Shown here: positions 39,671-49,065 of the stretch, in pieces | How positions within the stretch are numbered: the stretch's first letter is position 1 | How the letters are laid out: every line of letters starts with the position of its first letter | Source of the DNA: Paenibacillus sp. FSL R5-0345 | GTDB lineage: Bacteria > Bacillota > Bacilli > Paenibacillales > Paenibacillaceae | DNA: 64,000 nucleotides | Direction of reading: 5' to 3' | Assembly (NCBI RefSeq): GCF_000758585.1 | Contig: NZ_CP009281.1 | Coordinates: forward strand, 2,666,001-2,730,000 | Program-made: the position numbers and the translations under genes | The notes under the pieces: model-generated | The model's database searches: none | Told to the model about the DNA's origin: nothing | Seen by the model: the letters and a program-made list of their open reading frames with translations, nothing else

Positions 39671-39700
39671 AAACCTGCTCTGAATTGAGCAGGTTTTTTT
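39671..39700 (+). terminator. Terminator after ndh
   Basis: AAACCTGCTC (39671-39680), loop TGAATT, GAGCAGGTTT (39687-39696), then T-run. Confidence 0.88.
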
Positions 39701-39816
39701 GTTGATCTCTAGTGGTTTCTACCATGAATTGTAAACGTTATCCTAGTACGCAGTATTCGTTTTTGCTATAATAGATTGGCTAATATTAACAAAGGGAAAT
39801 AGAGGAGGATTACGTG

Positions 39817-40452
39817 ATGTTATTCCGGCAAAACGATGTCATTCTGTTTCAAGGCGACAGCATAACGGATTGGGGTCGTAATTATGAAGATGCTTCATCG
39901 CTTGGTGTAGGTTATGCATTGATGATCGCCGCTCGTCTGGGGCATTTATATCCTGAGAAGAACCTTACATTCTATAATCGCGGAATTAGCGGCAATCGTG
40001 CTGTAGATTTGCAGGAACGCTGGGATAAGGATTGCCTGAATCTAAAGCCGACTTGGGTGTCCATATATATTGGTATTAACGACACTTGGCGCCGCTTTGA
40101 TTCTGGTCAGGAAACAACGCCTGAACAATTTGAAGCTGCGTATCGTGACCTGATCGAGCGCACGCAGCATTCGCTCGCTGCTAAATTAGTCCTAATAGAG
40201 CCATTCGTGTTGCCTGTTCCTGAAGATCGTAAAGCTTGGCGCCAGGATCTGGACCCGAAAATTCACATTGTACGGGAACTGGCGCGTGAATATGGTGCAT
40301 TGCTTGTTCCACTGGATGGCCTGTTTGCTGCGGCATCTGTAAAAGCAGAACCTGCTTATTGGGCTCCGGATGGAGTACATCCATCACCTGCAGGCCATGC
40401 CCTTATTGCAGATGCTTGGCTTAAGACGGTAGGAGCTACCGATAAAGCTTAA
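39817..40452 (+). CDS. SGNH/GDSL-family hydrolase
   Basis: ATG at 39817 follows AGAGGAGGA with seven bases spacing. All four SGNH blocks are present: ILFQGDSITDWG (Ser), RGISGNRAVDL (Gly), YIGINDTWR (Asn) and APDGVHPSPAGHALIA (Asp/His). With 211 residues and no signal peptide it is a cytosolic esterase, probably an acetyl-esterase or acyl-esterase acting on sugars. Single gene followed by a terminator. Confidence 0.9.
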   Translation: MLFRQNDVILFQGDSITDWGRNYEDASSLGVGYALMIAARLGHLYPEKNLTFYNRGISGNRAVDLQERWDKDCLNLKPTWVSIYIGINDTWRRFDSGQETTPEQFEAAYRDLIERTQHSLAAKLVLIEPFVLPVPEDRKAWRQDLDPKIHIVRELAREYGALLVPLDGLFAAASVKAEPAYWAPDGVHPSPAGHALIADAWLKTVGATDKA

Positions 40453-40492
40453 GGGTCTGATCGTATTTCTAAATAATTCACTTGATTCTATA

Positions 40493-40536
40493 AGACTAGA
40501 ACCACTCATTAAAGGAGCAGGTTATAGTCTTTTTTT
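40493..40536 (+). terminator. Terminator after the GDSL hydrolase gene
   Basis: AAGACTA..ACC (40493-40503) pairs with GGTT.TAGTCTT (40520-40532) and runs into T7. Confidence 0.7.
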
Positions 40537-40618
40537 ATAACTGCTAGGAAAGTCGTTTCGTTATATTTATTGACACTGTTATAATTGGGTTATGTTTCTT
40601 TTATTGGAGGCGGTTCGT

Positions 40619-41638
40619 ATTCGGCGTTTATTGTGTGTTGTATCTTTGGTAGTAGTTACGCTGTTAAGCGGATGTAAGAATGACGTGGGATTCATTAATG
40701 CTAGGTGGATCACCGGAGTGTCTTTAACTCCTGTAACAACTAGTGATCAGAACCAAGTTGATCGACCCGAACATTTTGAGACCCTAATACTGAAGGACTC
40801 TACTCTGATTAAGACGCTTGCGGAGGCTATGAACAAGAGCAATAAATTATCGGGGGAGCTGGATTGGGCCCCTGAATTTAAAATGGAACTTGTTTATGGT
40901 GATGGCTACTCGAAGGATTATTACATAGCAATAGGTGATGAGCCCGGCTATAGAGGAGTATTTACTACAGCTGAGAATGGTGGTCAGGGCTACTCTATTC
41001 CGGTGAAGAATTCGGACCAATTAAGGAAACTCATTTTTGGGACAGTAGATCAGGCGAACATAGAACAGACGGAGTCGCTGGAGTCTTCTGTTAAGGTTAC
41101 AGGTCCAGTAACGATATCACATAATGATCTCTATCCCTTAACGAATAGAACTGGATTCTTGAATCTGCAGCTTTTAGATGGAACCTACAGTGAGGATTGG
41201 ACAATACCAGGTCCGTTGATGGGAAGGAATTGGAGCGGCAGATTTGGGCTTGTTCTTATTGATAATCAAGGGAGAACTTTGAATAGCTTTCCACTCAGTG
41301 AACATTTTGAGGATCCCATAATATTTAAAGATTTTTTTCAAATTCAGTTTGAGGACTATAATGGCGACGGCGATCCGGATTTTACTTTGGGGCAGTACGG
41401 GTCAAGTAACGGTTACTTCTACAAGTTGTTTACGCTTAGAAAAAATAACGTTATAGAGGAACTACCAATCCAATCCGGTTCTGATTTATTTATCAGCAGT
41501 CCTAAGGGGTATTCGATAAAGCTTGATAAAGTGGATGACCATAGCTTCAAGAGAAGTTATTACGATAATGTAGCGGGTAAACAGATGGAAGATATTTTTC
41601 AGTGGAATGGAAGTGCATTTCAGAAGTTAGACAAGTGA
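40619..41638 (+). CDS. Lipoprotein of unknown function with probable ATT start codon
   Basis: The frame is open from ATG 40592, but GGAGG (40606-40610) lies inside that reading and the in-frame codon eight bases after it is ATT at 40619. Starting there gives a textbook lipoprotein signal: RRLLCVVSLVVVTLLSGC. TATAAT at 40580-40585 would put transcription start near 40592, leaving the ATG without a leader. The mature region includes an EF-hand-like stretch QFEDYNGDGDPDFTL near residue 250, typical of VCBS/calcium-loop proteins. Function unknown. If the annotators choose ATG, coordinates become 40592-41638. Confidence 0.65.
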   Translation: MRRLLCVVSLVVVTLLSGCKNDVGFINARWITGVSLTPVTTSDQNQVDRPEHFETLILKDSTLIKTLAEAMNKSNKLSGELDWAPEFKMELVYGDGYSKDYYIAIGDEPGYRGVFTTAENGGQGYSIPVKNSDQLRKLIFGTVDQANIEQTESLESSVKVTGPVTISHNDLYPLTNRTGFLNLQLLDGTYSEDWTIPGPLMGRNWSGRFGLVLIDNQGRTLNSFPLSEHFEDPIIFKDFFQIQFEDYNGDGDPDFTLGQYGSSNGYFYKLFTLRKNNVIEELPIQSGSDLFISSPKGYSIKLDKVDDHSFKRSYYDNVAGKQMEDIFQWNGSAFQKLDK

Positions 41639-41670
41639 TTCATACCAGAAGTGAGAGGAATGTGTGATAG

Positions 41671-42417
41671 ATGACGAGTGATACCATACAAGATTTAGAA
41701 GGACTAAAAGCCATAGGAAAAGTGGTAGGACATACCATCGCCGAGATGAAAAAGAAAGTTACTCCCGGCATGACAACAGCAGAGCTTGATAAGATTGGAG
41801 CTGGCATTCTAGCGGAATTCGGAGCATCCTCAGCCCCGATGAAAACGTATAATTTTCCAGGCAGCACCTGCATCAGTGTAAATGAAGAGGTTGCTCATGG
41901 GATTCCTGGTCCTAGAGTGATTAATGCCGGTGATTTGATCAATATTGATGTATCTGCTGAGTTGAATGGTTATTATGGGGACGCGGGGGTTTCTTTTCAA
42001 TTGCCACCCTACAATGAGGATATTTTACGTCTGTGCCGGAGTACTGAGGAAACTATGATGAGCGTAATCAATCATCTGAGAGCTGGGATGAAGGTCAATG
42101 AAATTGGCAGAATGATGGAGCTCGAAGCTCGGAAACGCGGCTATAGAGTGGTTCGTAATCTGTGCAGCCACGGGATTGGCAAATCACTGCATGAGAAGCC
42201 ATTTGAAATCTTACCTTTCTATAATCCTAGAGTGACTACAGTGTTAAAAGAGGGACAGGTGATTACCGTTGAACCTTTCCTCTCTACTGGAGCAGATTAC
42301 GTGGAGCAGCAGTCGGATGGATGGACACTGAGCGTTGTAGACAATGGCCGGGTAGCGCAGTTTGAGCATACGATTATCGTGACGAAAGGTGAGCCTATTA
42401 TCCTAACCAAACCATAA
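41671..42417 (+). CDS. map: Methionine aminopeptidase type I (second-copy type)
   Basis: The 248-residue pita-bread enzyme removes initiator methionine. Metal ligands are visible: Asp in NIDVSAEL, Asp in YYGDAG, His in HGIGKSLHE, Glu in TVEPFL and Glu in AQFEHTI; SVNEEVAHGIP carries the conserved His. It is not in the ribosomal-protein locus, so it is probably an accessory copy like B. subtilis YflG/MapB. The PfpI-type gene starts 16 bases after its stop, which suggests an operon. Confidence 0.9.
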   Translation: MTSDTIQDLEGLKAIGKVVGHTIAEMKKKVTPGMTTAELDKIGAGILAEFGASSAPMKTYNFPGSTCISVNEEVAHGIPGPRVINAGDLINIDVSAELNGYYGDAGVSFQLPPYNEDILRLCRSTEETMMSVINHLRAGMKVNEIGRMMELEARKRGYRVVRNLCSHGIGKSLHEKPFEILPFYNPRVTTVLKEGQVITVEPFLSTGADYVEQQSDGWTLSVVDNGRVAQFEHTIIVTKGEPIILTKP

Positions 42418-42433
42418 AGAGGAGAGTGCGAGT

Positions 42434-43015
42434 GTGAAAATCGCCTTTATACTTTTTGACGGGATTACGTTCTTAGATTTTGCGGGGTTCTATGATGTTA
42501 TTTATCGATTAGGGCAATTTGAAATCGGCAAAGGGTTGTCGTGGGATATATGTGCAGCTTCGGAAGAAGTGACGGATGAGTTAGGATTCACTGTAAAAGC
42601 AGAGAAAGTGCTGCCTGAGCTTTCGGAGTATGACATGATATTTGTACCTGGAGGGATGGGGACACGGAAACTCCGTTATGATGAAGCATTTGTCTCATGG
42701 ATTGCGGGTGCCCGCAATGTTCCTTATAAGGTGTCGGTCTGCACTGGATCACTGCTGCTTGGGGCTGCGGGGTTGTTAGAAGGGAAAAAAGCCACTACCC
42801 ATCCATCTGCCTATGATTTACTAAGACCCTATTGTGAAGAAGTTGTGGAGACCCGTATTGTACATGATGGAAATGTAATTACAGGTGGTGGAGTTTCGAC
42901 TTCTATTGATCTAGGTTTATATCTGATTTCATCTTTGGCTGGTGAATCAGCAATGAATTCGGTGAAGAAGCAGATTGATTATCCGTATGAGATGCAGGGG
43001 ATCGTTCGAATCTGA
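42434..43015 (+). CDS. DJ-1/PfpI-family protein
   Basis: GTG start with AAAGAGGAGAG upstream. The 193-residue protein has the class I glutamine-amidotransferase-like fold: MIFVPGGMGTR, the nucleophile elbow VSVCTGSLLLGAAGLL and GKKATTHPSAYDLL, then ITGGGVSTSIDLGLYLI. It resembles the isonitrile-hydratase/AraC-type GATase subgroup. It is likely a stress-related hydrolase or hydratase in the cytosol; substrate unknown. Confidence 0.88.
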   Translation: MKIAFILFDGITFLDFAGFYDVIYRLGQFEIGKGLSWDICAASEEVTDELGFTVKAEKVLPELSEYDMIFVPGGMGTRKLRYDEAFVSWIAGARNVPYKVSVCTGSLLLGAAGLLEGKKATTHPSAYDLLRPYCEEVVETRIVHDGNVITGGGVSTSIDLGLYLISSLAGESAMNSVKKQIDYPYEMQGIVRI

Positions 43016-43039
43016 AGATAGATACCGGAGGGACCAGAG

Positions 43040-43864
43040 ATGGCTGGACAAAAAATGACGGTTATGCTGTTTCAACAATGGGTGAGCGATAAGGAACAGT
43101 GGGTACAGCTTAGAGATTTACTGATGAAGGAGAGCAACCTTCCCGGGCAACGAGTGAATTTGGAGCTCTCAGGAGATTTTGCCAAACATTTTGCCCATCC
43201 TAAACTAACAGAAACAGACTGGGAGTTTCTTAATTCCTGGGCTAATCTTACAGAGGCAGAAGCTGGGGTGAATGATCCCCGTGAGTTTCTGCCGTTTTGT
43301 GCGGTTAGAGCGCTGGGCGCTTATTACAGCTACGCTAATGAAGAACAGAAAATTACGATTCAGAGCATTATTAAGACAGCTATGAACGACTCCAGATGGA
43401 GGATGCGTGAAGCGTCTGCTATGGCGCTGCAAAGTATAGGGGAGGATGGTTTTGCCATTGTCAGGCAGCTGATCGACTTGTGGGAAGAGGGTGCGAACGG
43501 GCTTGAACAAAGAGCTTTTGTAGCAGCGTTAGCGCATCCTCCTCTTTTAAAAAAGAAAGAGAATACGCTTTATTGTCTTCAGTTGGCTACTCGAATCATG
43601 GAAAATATGGGTAGTGGGGAAGTGCAATATGAGGACGCTGAGCATTTTCGTGTATTATCTAAGGGGCTTGAATACAGCTTAAGTGTATTTGTGGCGAGTG
43701 AACCTGAATCGGGCTTTGCCATGCTGGAGAAATTCGCTAAGAGCCCTGATAAGCGAATTATTAAGATTGTGAAGAGTAATCTTGGTAAGTCACGTTTGAG
43801 TAAGAAGTATGCTCTACAGGTTGCTGAGATCCTCAAGAGTTTGACAATACAGGAGAGGACATGA
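43040..43864 (+). CDS. HEAT-repeat-like protein (DNA-alkylation-repair-like fold)
   Basis: The 274-residue helical protein shows HEAT-like units: FCAVRALGAYYSYANEEQ, DSRWRMREASAMALQSIGED and ALVAALAHPPLL-type blocks. DSRWRMREASAMAL is typical of repeats in AlkC/AlkD-like proteins, but no catalytic Asp/Trp pair can be confirmed. GGAGGGACCAGAG precedes the ATG; it follows the PfpI gene by 24 bases. Function unknown. Confidence 0.65.
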   Translation: MAGQKMTVMLFQQWVSDKEQWVQLRDLLMKESNLPGQRVNLELSGDFAKHFAHPKLTETDWEFLNSWANLTEAEAGVNDPREFLPFCAVRALGAYYSYANEEQKITIQSIIKTAMNDSRWRMREASAMALQSIGEDGFAIVRQLIDLWEEGANGLEQRAFVAALAHPPLLKKKENTLYCLQLATRIMENMGSGEVQYEDAEHFRVLSKGLEYSLSVFVASEPESGFAMLEKFAKSPDKRIIKIVKSNLGKSRLSKKYALQVAEILKSLTIQERT

Positions 43865-43972
43865 GGATCAGCTTTCCATTGGAATTATGAAGTATAGTTT
43901 TACATACATTTAACATGCCACATACGCTTAAGTGATATAACAGAAAGAACTAGGTGAAAAGGTGGCTGTTAG

Positions 43973-45232
43973 ATGAAACTAAGTAAAGAGGAAAAATCAT
44001 GGATTCTTTATGACTGTGGAAATTCTGCGTATTCGATGGCGGTTACAACGGCATTACTGCCCATTGTTTTTGGAATGTTTACGAATGTGAACAGCAGTAT
44101 GGATTTGGGGTATTTTAATTCCATTGCGAGTATTTTGGTGGCGATCTTAAGCCCGATTTTAGGGACGATGGCAGATTACAAGGATAAGAAGAAACGCTTC
44201 TTCATATTTTTCTCATTGATCGGTGTGATAGCTACAGCTTCACTGGCTTTCGTTGCGCCTGCAAGCGGACAATGGCAGCTATTGATTGTATTTTATATTT
44301 TGTCGGTAATAGGTTTTGCGGGAGCTAATATTTTTTATGATTCTTTTTTGGTGGATGTAACCACGGACGAAAGAATGGATAAGGTATCTTCAAAAGGTTT
44401 TGCTTTTGGATATATCGCCAGTGTCATTCCCTTCGGTATCAGTCTACTTCTGATTCTGTTTATGGGGATGGACAAATCGATTGGTTATCAGATTGGATTT
44501 ATAATCACAGCCCTTTGGTGGGGACTGCTGACCATGCCTATGATCAAGGATGTGCAGCAAAGATATTACATAGAACCTGAACCCAAACCGATCATTAATA
44601 GCTTTAAAAGATTGGGAGACACGTTTAAAAATGTCAGACAGCATAAAGTAGTATTTGTATTCTTGATCGCCTACTTTCTCTATATTGATGGGGTAGATAC
44701 GATTATTAAAATGGTAGTGCCATATGCCACATCGGTACTGGGTGCGGATGCTTTTGATACCTTTACTTTACTGGGGATCTTATTAGTTATCCAGATCATC
44801 GCATTTCCGTGTGCTATCCTGTATGGTAATCTCGCCAAAAAATACTCAGCTAGAACGATGATCATCGTAGGGATTTTTACATATATCATTTCCTGTATCG
44901 CGGCTTACTTTATTACTTCAGTGTGGCATATATTTATTCTGGGAGCGCTAATTGGTTCCGCCCAGGGAGGGATTCAAGCACTCAGCAGATCTTATTATGC
45001 GAAGATTATTCCTAAGGAAAAATCCAATGAATTCTTTGGGTTTTACAATATCTTTGGTAAGTTTGCGGCGATTGTTGGTCCTGCTGTAATGTCATTAACA
45101 ACTACCCTAACAGGCAACGCTAAATTTAGTATTTTAGCCATTATCCCACTATTCATTATTGGATTCTTCGTATTTATAACTTTACCTAAAGAGCAACTTG
45201 AACAAGATGAACCGAAGGGACTTATCCTATGA
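43973..45232 (+). CDS. UMF1/Atg22-type MFS transporter
   Basis: A 12-helix transporter that starts EEKSWILYDCGNSAYSMAVT, the signature YDxxNSAY motif of the UMF1 family. Other blocks are ILGTMADYKDKKKRFF and SQGGIQALSRSYYAKIIP. Family members export small metabolites; in fungi Atg22 exports amino acids from vacuoles. The stop overlaps the phosphodiesterase start (ATGA), so the pair is coupled. Confidence 0.88.
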   Translation: MKLSKEEKSWILYDCGNSAYSMAVTTALLPIVFGMFTNVNSSMDLGYFNSIASILVAILSPILGTMADYKDKKKRFFIFFSLIGVIATASLAFVAPASGQWQLLIVFYILSVIGFAGANIFYDSFLVDVTTDERMDKVSSKGFAFGYIASVIPFGISLLLILFMGMDKSIGYQIGFIITALWWGLLTMPMIKDVQQRYYIEPEPKPIINSFKRLGDTFKNVRQHKVVFVFLIAYFLYIDGVDTIIKMVVPYATSVLGADAFDTFTLLGILLVIQIIAFPCAILYGNLAKKYSARTMIIVGIFTYIISCIAAYFITSVWHIFILGALIGSAQGGIQALSRSYYAKIIPKEKSNEFFGFYNIFGKFAAIVGPAVMSLTTTLTGNAKFSILAIIPLFIIGFFVFITLPKEQLEQDEPKGLIL

Positions 45233-46533
45233 AGTCAAGCAAAGATCAAACGGCAATGGCCAAACATCTGATCGTCATCTCTTACGATGCCTTTTCAGAA
45301 GACCAATGGGAAATGGCCAGCCGTCTTCCGAACTTATCGAAATTGATTAAGAACGGAGCGCATAGTAATCAATTAAAAAGTGTATATCCCACGCTCACTT
45401 ATGTGGTGCATACTACGATAGCAACCGGTGTATATCCAGATAAGCATGGTATCCACCATAACAATCCATTTCAGCCGTTTGTGAAGGAAAAGGAGCAAAG
45501 CTGGTTCTGGTTCAGAAATGCGATAAAGGTGCCCACGATTTACGATGCTGCGCGCGAGCATAACATGAGTACCGCTGGAATTCTCTGGCCAGTATCAGGG
45601 AAATCCTCAATCCAATACAATATCCCTGAAATCAGAGCTATCAAAAAAGAAAATCAAGCACTGAAGGTGTTAAAAAGCGGGAGCCCATTATATTGTATCG
45701 AGATGGAGTTGAAATACGGACGGCTTCGAAAAGGGATTGAGCAGCCCTATCTGGATGACTTCACGACAAAGTGTGCGATAGAAACGATTAAGCGTAAAAA
45801 ACCTAATCTTCTGATGATGCATTTGATTGATCTGGATGACGCCAAGCATATTTACGGCACTGACAGCGATGAAGTGAAGCAGGTAATCACACGCATGGAT
45901 AAACGGCTAGGCGATATTATGCAAGCAGTGGATGAAGCCGGAATAAAGGATGACACAGTTTTTTTAGTTTTGGGTGACCATGGCCAGTTCAATGTTAGAT
46001 ACAAAGTGCATTTGAACAACCTTTTACAGGAAAAAGGGCTGATCTATGAAGAAAATGGTGAGATGAAGTGGAGAGCTTACTTTCAGTGCGGGGGCGGAGC
46101 CGCTTATCTACATATCAAACAAGGTGATGAAGAAGCTGAACAATTAGCATTAGCTGCGATTCGGGAGGATATGAAAGATGACGCTTCTGGCATAGAGGAA
46201 TTGTATGCAAGAGAGGAGCTGGATCATCTACATGTGGGCCAATCTACTAGGTATATGCTTGAAGCTAAGAAAGGCTATTGTTTCGATGAAAGCATGGATG
46301 AACCAACCATTGTTGATTTGGACAAACAAGGAATTAAATATGCTACTCATGGCTACTCTCCCGAAAAAGAGGATTACAGATGCAACTTGGTGATCTCAGG
46401 GACTAAGGTGAAAAGTGATTTTCCCATAGGGGATCTCAGAATGGTAGATATAGCTCCTACGATGGCAAAGATTTTAGGAATTGACTTTAATCCTTGTGAC
46501 GGAAGACCTTTAGATGAAATTTTCATTTACTAA
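45229..46533 (+). CDS. Alkaline-phosphatase-superfamily nucleotide pyrophosphatase/phosphodiesterase
   Basis: The 434-residue protein has the metal sites of the NPP family: VISYDAF, nucleophile Thr in YPTLTYVVHTT (TYPxxTxP-like), LMMHLIDLDDAKHIYG, VFLVLGDHGQF and the late KYATHGYSPE. No signal peptide is visible, so it acts in the cytosol. It is co-translated with the UMF1 transporter; a shared substrate such as a nucleotide or phosphodiester is inference. Confidence 0.88.
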   Translation: MKSSKDQTAMAKHLIVISYDAFSEDQWEMASRLPNLSKLIKNGAHSNQLKSVYPTLTYVVHTTIATGVYPDKHGIHHNNPFQPFVKEKEQSWFWFRNAIKVPTIYDAAREHNMSTAGILWPVSGKSSIQYNIPEIRAIKKENQALKVLKSGSPLYCIEMELKYGRLRKGIEQPYLDDFTTKCAIETIKRKKPNLLMMHLIDLDDAKHIYGTDSDEVKQVITRMDKRLGDIMQAVDEAGIKDDTVFLVLGDHGQFNVRYKVHLNNLLQEKGLIYEENGEMKWRAYFQCGGGAAYLHIKQGDEEAEQLALAAIREDMKDDASGIEELYAREELDHLHVGQSTRYMLEAKKGYCFDESMDEPTIVDLDKQGIKYATHGYSPEKEDYRCNLVISGTKVKSDFPIGDLRMVDIAPTMAKILGIDFNPCDGRPLDEIFIY

Positions 46534-46570
46534 AGCAAGCTGTGAGAAAAACATTCATTATTTACTAAAT

Positions 46571-46618
46571 AACGCGTTGGTAGAGAAGATTCGTCTCTTG
46601 CCAGCGCGTTCTTTGTTT
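46571..46618 (+). terminator. Terminator after the UMF1-phosphodiesterase operon
   Basis: AACGCGTTGGTAGAGA (46571-46586) pairs with TCTCTTGCCAGCGCGTT (46594-46610) with a few bulges, followed by a T-rich tract. Confidence 0.75.
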
Positions 46619-46741
46619 ACCTAGAAGGAGGAGGGCTTGTACTTGGTATAGATTAAATATAGATAAAGTCGGAATACTCACTAGAACAAGATCCATATAC
46701 AATGGAATTAAAATGTATTGTGAGGAAGAGGGGAATTGGAT

Positions 46742-47824
46742 ATGGATGCTGATATTAGACAAAAAATTTTAAATAAAAATGACAGACTTATTAGTATGGT
46801 TATTGAACGTGCTAAGAGAGATTTTCCTGATGACATTGCAATCATTGGGCTTACAGGTTCTTTCAGTACCGGAGATTTTCATGAAAAAAGCGATCTTGAT
46901 CTAATCATAATTAATAATACAGCCCAAGGCTGGGGGATATCTTCGTGTTTTATTCTGGAGGATGTTGGATACGACATCTATTGTACGCCATGGGAAACAA
47001 GGATAGAAGATCAAGCGAATCTTGAGAGCCCAATGATTTCGTGTCTGATAGATTTAGAACTGTTATATTGTGCGAAACCCGAATATCTGGAAAAGCTAAA
47101 TTTATATAAACAGAGAGCGCTCGATGCTTTGGCAAAGCCTATTGGGAGTGAATGTATTAGCAGAGCGAAAAAGAATATAGACATAGCAAAACAAGAATAT
47201 ACGAATACATTACTTTCTGAGGATATCGGAGCAGTGAGGTATGCTTCATGCGAAGTAGTGTACAATTTGGTAAATGCTTTAACACATTTGAACAATACCT
47301 ATTTTAAACGGGGACTTAAGAGATATCTGGAGGAAATAGCTACATATCGTTACATTCCTGATGATTTTGAAATGAAATATATGGCTGTGATCGATGCGAA
47401 GACTGTCATTGAAATCAGAAGCGCATCATATAGATTTTTAGAAAACGTTAATGATTTATATAATAAAATGTATAAGGATTTTGTGATTCAACCTGTCCCA
47501 ACCTATGATAATCTTGGCGGGACCTTTGAGGAACTGTGGTGTAACAGCCGCAATAAGGTTATAGCAAGTGTAGAATTAAATGATAAATCTTATGCTTATT
47601 ATGTAGCGATGGGCATACAAAATTTTCTTGATGAAATGACAGAATCAAGGGGAACCCAAAAGTTTGATCTTATGCAGTATTTTGATTCTGATAATCTACA
47701 TTTATTTAAAGAGCAATTTTTGCAGGTCATGGATGAATATCTGGAAGAATACAATAAGTTAGGCAGGAAAGTTGTACGATACGATACTTTTGAGCAATTA
47801 TATAACGAATATATGAGGGTATAG
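46742..47824 (+). CDS. Nucleotidyltransferase-domain protein
   Basis: ATG at 46742 lies eight bases after GAGGAAGAGGGG; the TTG at 46736 is an alternative. The N-terminal region has the Pol-beta-type motif TGSFSTGDFHEKSDLDLIII with the metal-binding Asp pair, followed by a helical domain (about 130-360) with HEPN-like character. It resembles aminoglycoside-type nucleotidyltransferases, but the substrate cannot be told. Single gene with a terminator after it. Confidence 0.8.
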   Translation: MDADIRQKILNKNDRLISMVIERAKRDFPDDIAIIGLTGSFSTGDFHEKSDLDLIIINNTAQGWGISSCFILEDVGYDIYCTPWETRIEDQANLESPMISCLIDLELLYCAKPEYLEKLNLYKQRALDALAKPIGSECISRAKKNIDIAKQEYTNTLLSEDIGAVRYASCEVVYNLVNALTHLNNTYFKRGLKRYLEEIATYRYIPDDFEMKYMAVIDAKTVIEIRSASYRFLENVNDLYNKMYKDFVIQPVPTYDNLGGTFEELWCNSRNKVIASVELNDKSYAYYVAMGIQNFLDEMTESRGTQKFDLMQYFDSDNLHLFKEQFLQVMDEYLEEYNKLGRKVVRYDTFEQLYNEYMRV

Positions 47825-47848
47825 CTGATTTAGCGGATAATGAAGATT

Positions 47849-47884
47849 ACCAGATTACGAATTTTCGTAGTCTGGTTTTTTCAT
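47849..47884 (+). terminator. Terminator after the nucleotidyltransferase gene
   Basis: ACCAGATTACGAA (47849-47861) pairs with TTCGTAGTCTGGT (47864-47876) with one mismatch, followed by T6. Confidence 0.82.
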
Positions 47885-48066
47885 TTTTTTATGGAGCGAT
47901 AAGATTATTTTAAGTCATATGGGTAGAATAATAGATATTATACTAGTGGCGTCTGATTTGCCAAAGTGGTGACATTTATTATAGACTATTTTTTGTCGGC
48001 TTTTGTCCAGTGAATATTGTTCACTTGTAGTGATATAAAAAAACTAATTTGAAGCGGGGAAATGGA

Positions 48067-48942
48067 ATGCATGGTATGAGACAGCATCAAAAATCAAATA
48101 AGCTGAAGATATTTTCAAAAGTCATATTAATTATTATAGGGGCACTAATTACTTCATATGGTCTGGAATCGGTATTAATACCCAACAATGTCTCAGATGG
48201 TGGTGTAACAGGGCTGAGTATCGTTGGTTCACAGCTGTTTGGATTGCCGTTAGGACTGCTAATTGTTCTAATTAACATCCCTTTTGTATGGCTAGGATAT
48301 AAGCAAATTGGTAAAAGCTTTGCTGTTTATTCCATTATCGGTATTGCGTCACTTGCCATTGGTACAAGCCTTATGCATCATGTGCCAACGATTATTGAAG
48401 GAGATACATTGTTAATTACTGTTGTCGGCGGGATTATCATCGGTTTTGGTATGGGGTTAGCGTTACGTAATGGCGGGGCGTTAGATGGGATAGATATGTT
48501 GGCCGTATTACTTTCAAGAAAAATACCTTTTGGGACTAGTGATCTAATCTTGTTCCTAAACATGTTTGTCTTTATTGTTGTTTCAACAGCGTTTGGTCTA
48601 CAAGGGGCGATTCTATCCGCACTTGCTTATTTTATTGCTTCTAAAGTGATTCATATTGTTGAAGAAGGATTGAGCGGTTCTAAAACTTTTAAAATCATTA
48701 CAGTTCAACCGGAAATCATGGTAGAGACGATTCGTGACCGATTGGGTCGTGGGGCAACCTATACAGATGCTTATGGCGGCTACTCTAATGAACAATTCAA
48801 AGAAATCACCTGTGTAATTAACCGTCTGGAAGAAAGCAAAATCAAAGATATCATTCATGAAATTGACCCTAACGCTTTTGTTGTAGTATATGATGTAGCA
48901 GAAGTTAAGGGCGGTAATTTCAAGAAGCACAATATTCATTAA
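48067..48942 (+). CDS. YitT-family membrane protein (DUF161 + DUF2179)
   Basis: ATG at 48067 is six bases after GCGGGGA; TTG at 48049 precedes that site. Five to six helices include YGLESVLIPNNVSDGGVTGLS and GFGMGLALRNGGALDGIDML, the duplicated GGxTG-type motifs of YitT proteins. A C-terminal cytosolic DUF2179 domain of about 85 residues (GRGATYTDAYGGYSNEQFKEI) follows. Likely a transporter; substrate unknown. Single gene. Confidence 0.9.
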   Translation: MHGMRQHQKSNKLKIFSKVILIIIGALITSYGLESVLIPNNVSDGGVTGLSIVGSQLFGLPLGLLIVLINIPFVWLGYKQIGKSFAVYSIIGIASLAIGTSLMHHVPTIIEGDTLLITVVGGIIIGFGMGLALRNGGALDGIDMLAVLLSRKIPFGTSDLILFLNMFVFIVVSTAFGLQGAILSALAYFIASKVIHIVEEGLSGSKTFKIITVQPEIMVETIRDRLGRGATYTDAYGGYSNEQFKEITCVINRLEESKIKDIIHEIDPNAFVVVYDVAEVKGGNFKKHNIH

Positions 48943-48974
48943 TTGCGATCTTGAAGTTTTATCTCCTCAAGTGT

Positions 48975-49003
48975 TTGACAAATGCATAAAATGTAACTAT
49001 TAT
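48975..49003 (+). promoter_or_regulatory. Sigma-A promoter for the Rrf2 gene
   Basis: TTGACA (48975-48980), 17 bases, TATTAT (48998-49003). The ATGCAT/TTGCAT elements around the -10 could be an autoregulatory operator. Confidence 0.65.
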
Positions 49004-49065
49004 TGTTGCATCTGAATAATGCACTTGTTACTAGCACGTCAGTAAGGCAGAAGGAGAGATTTCCA

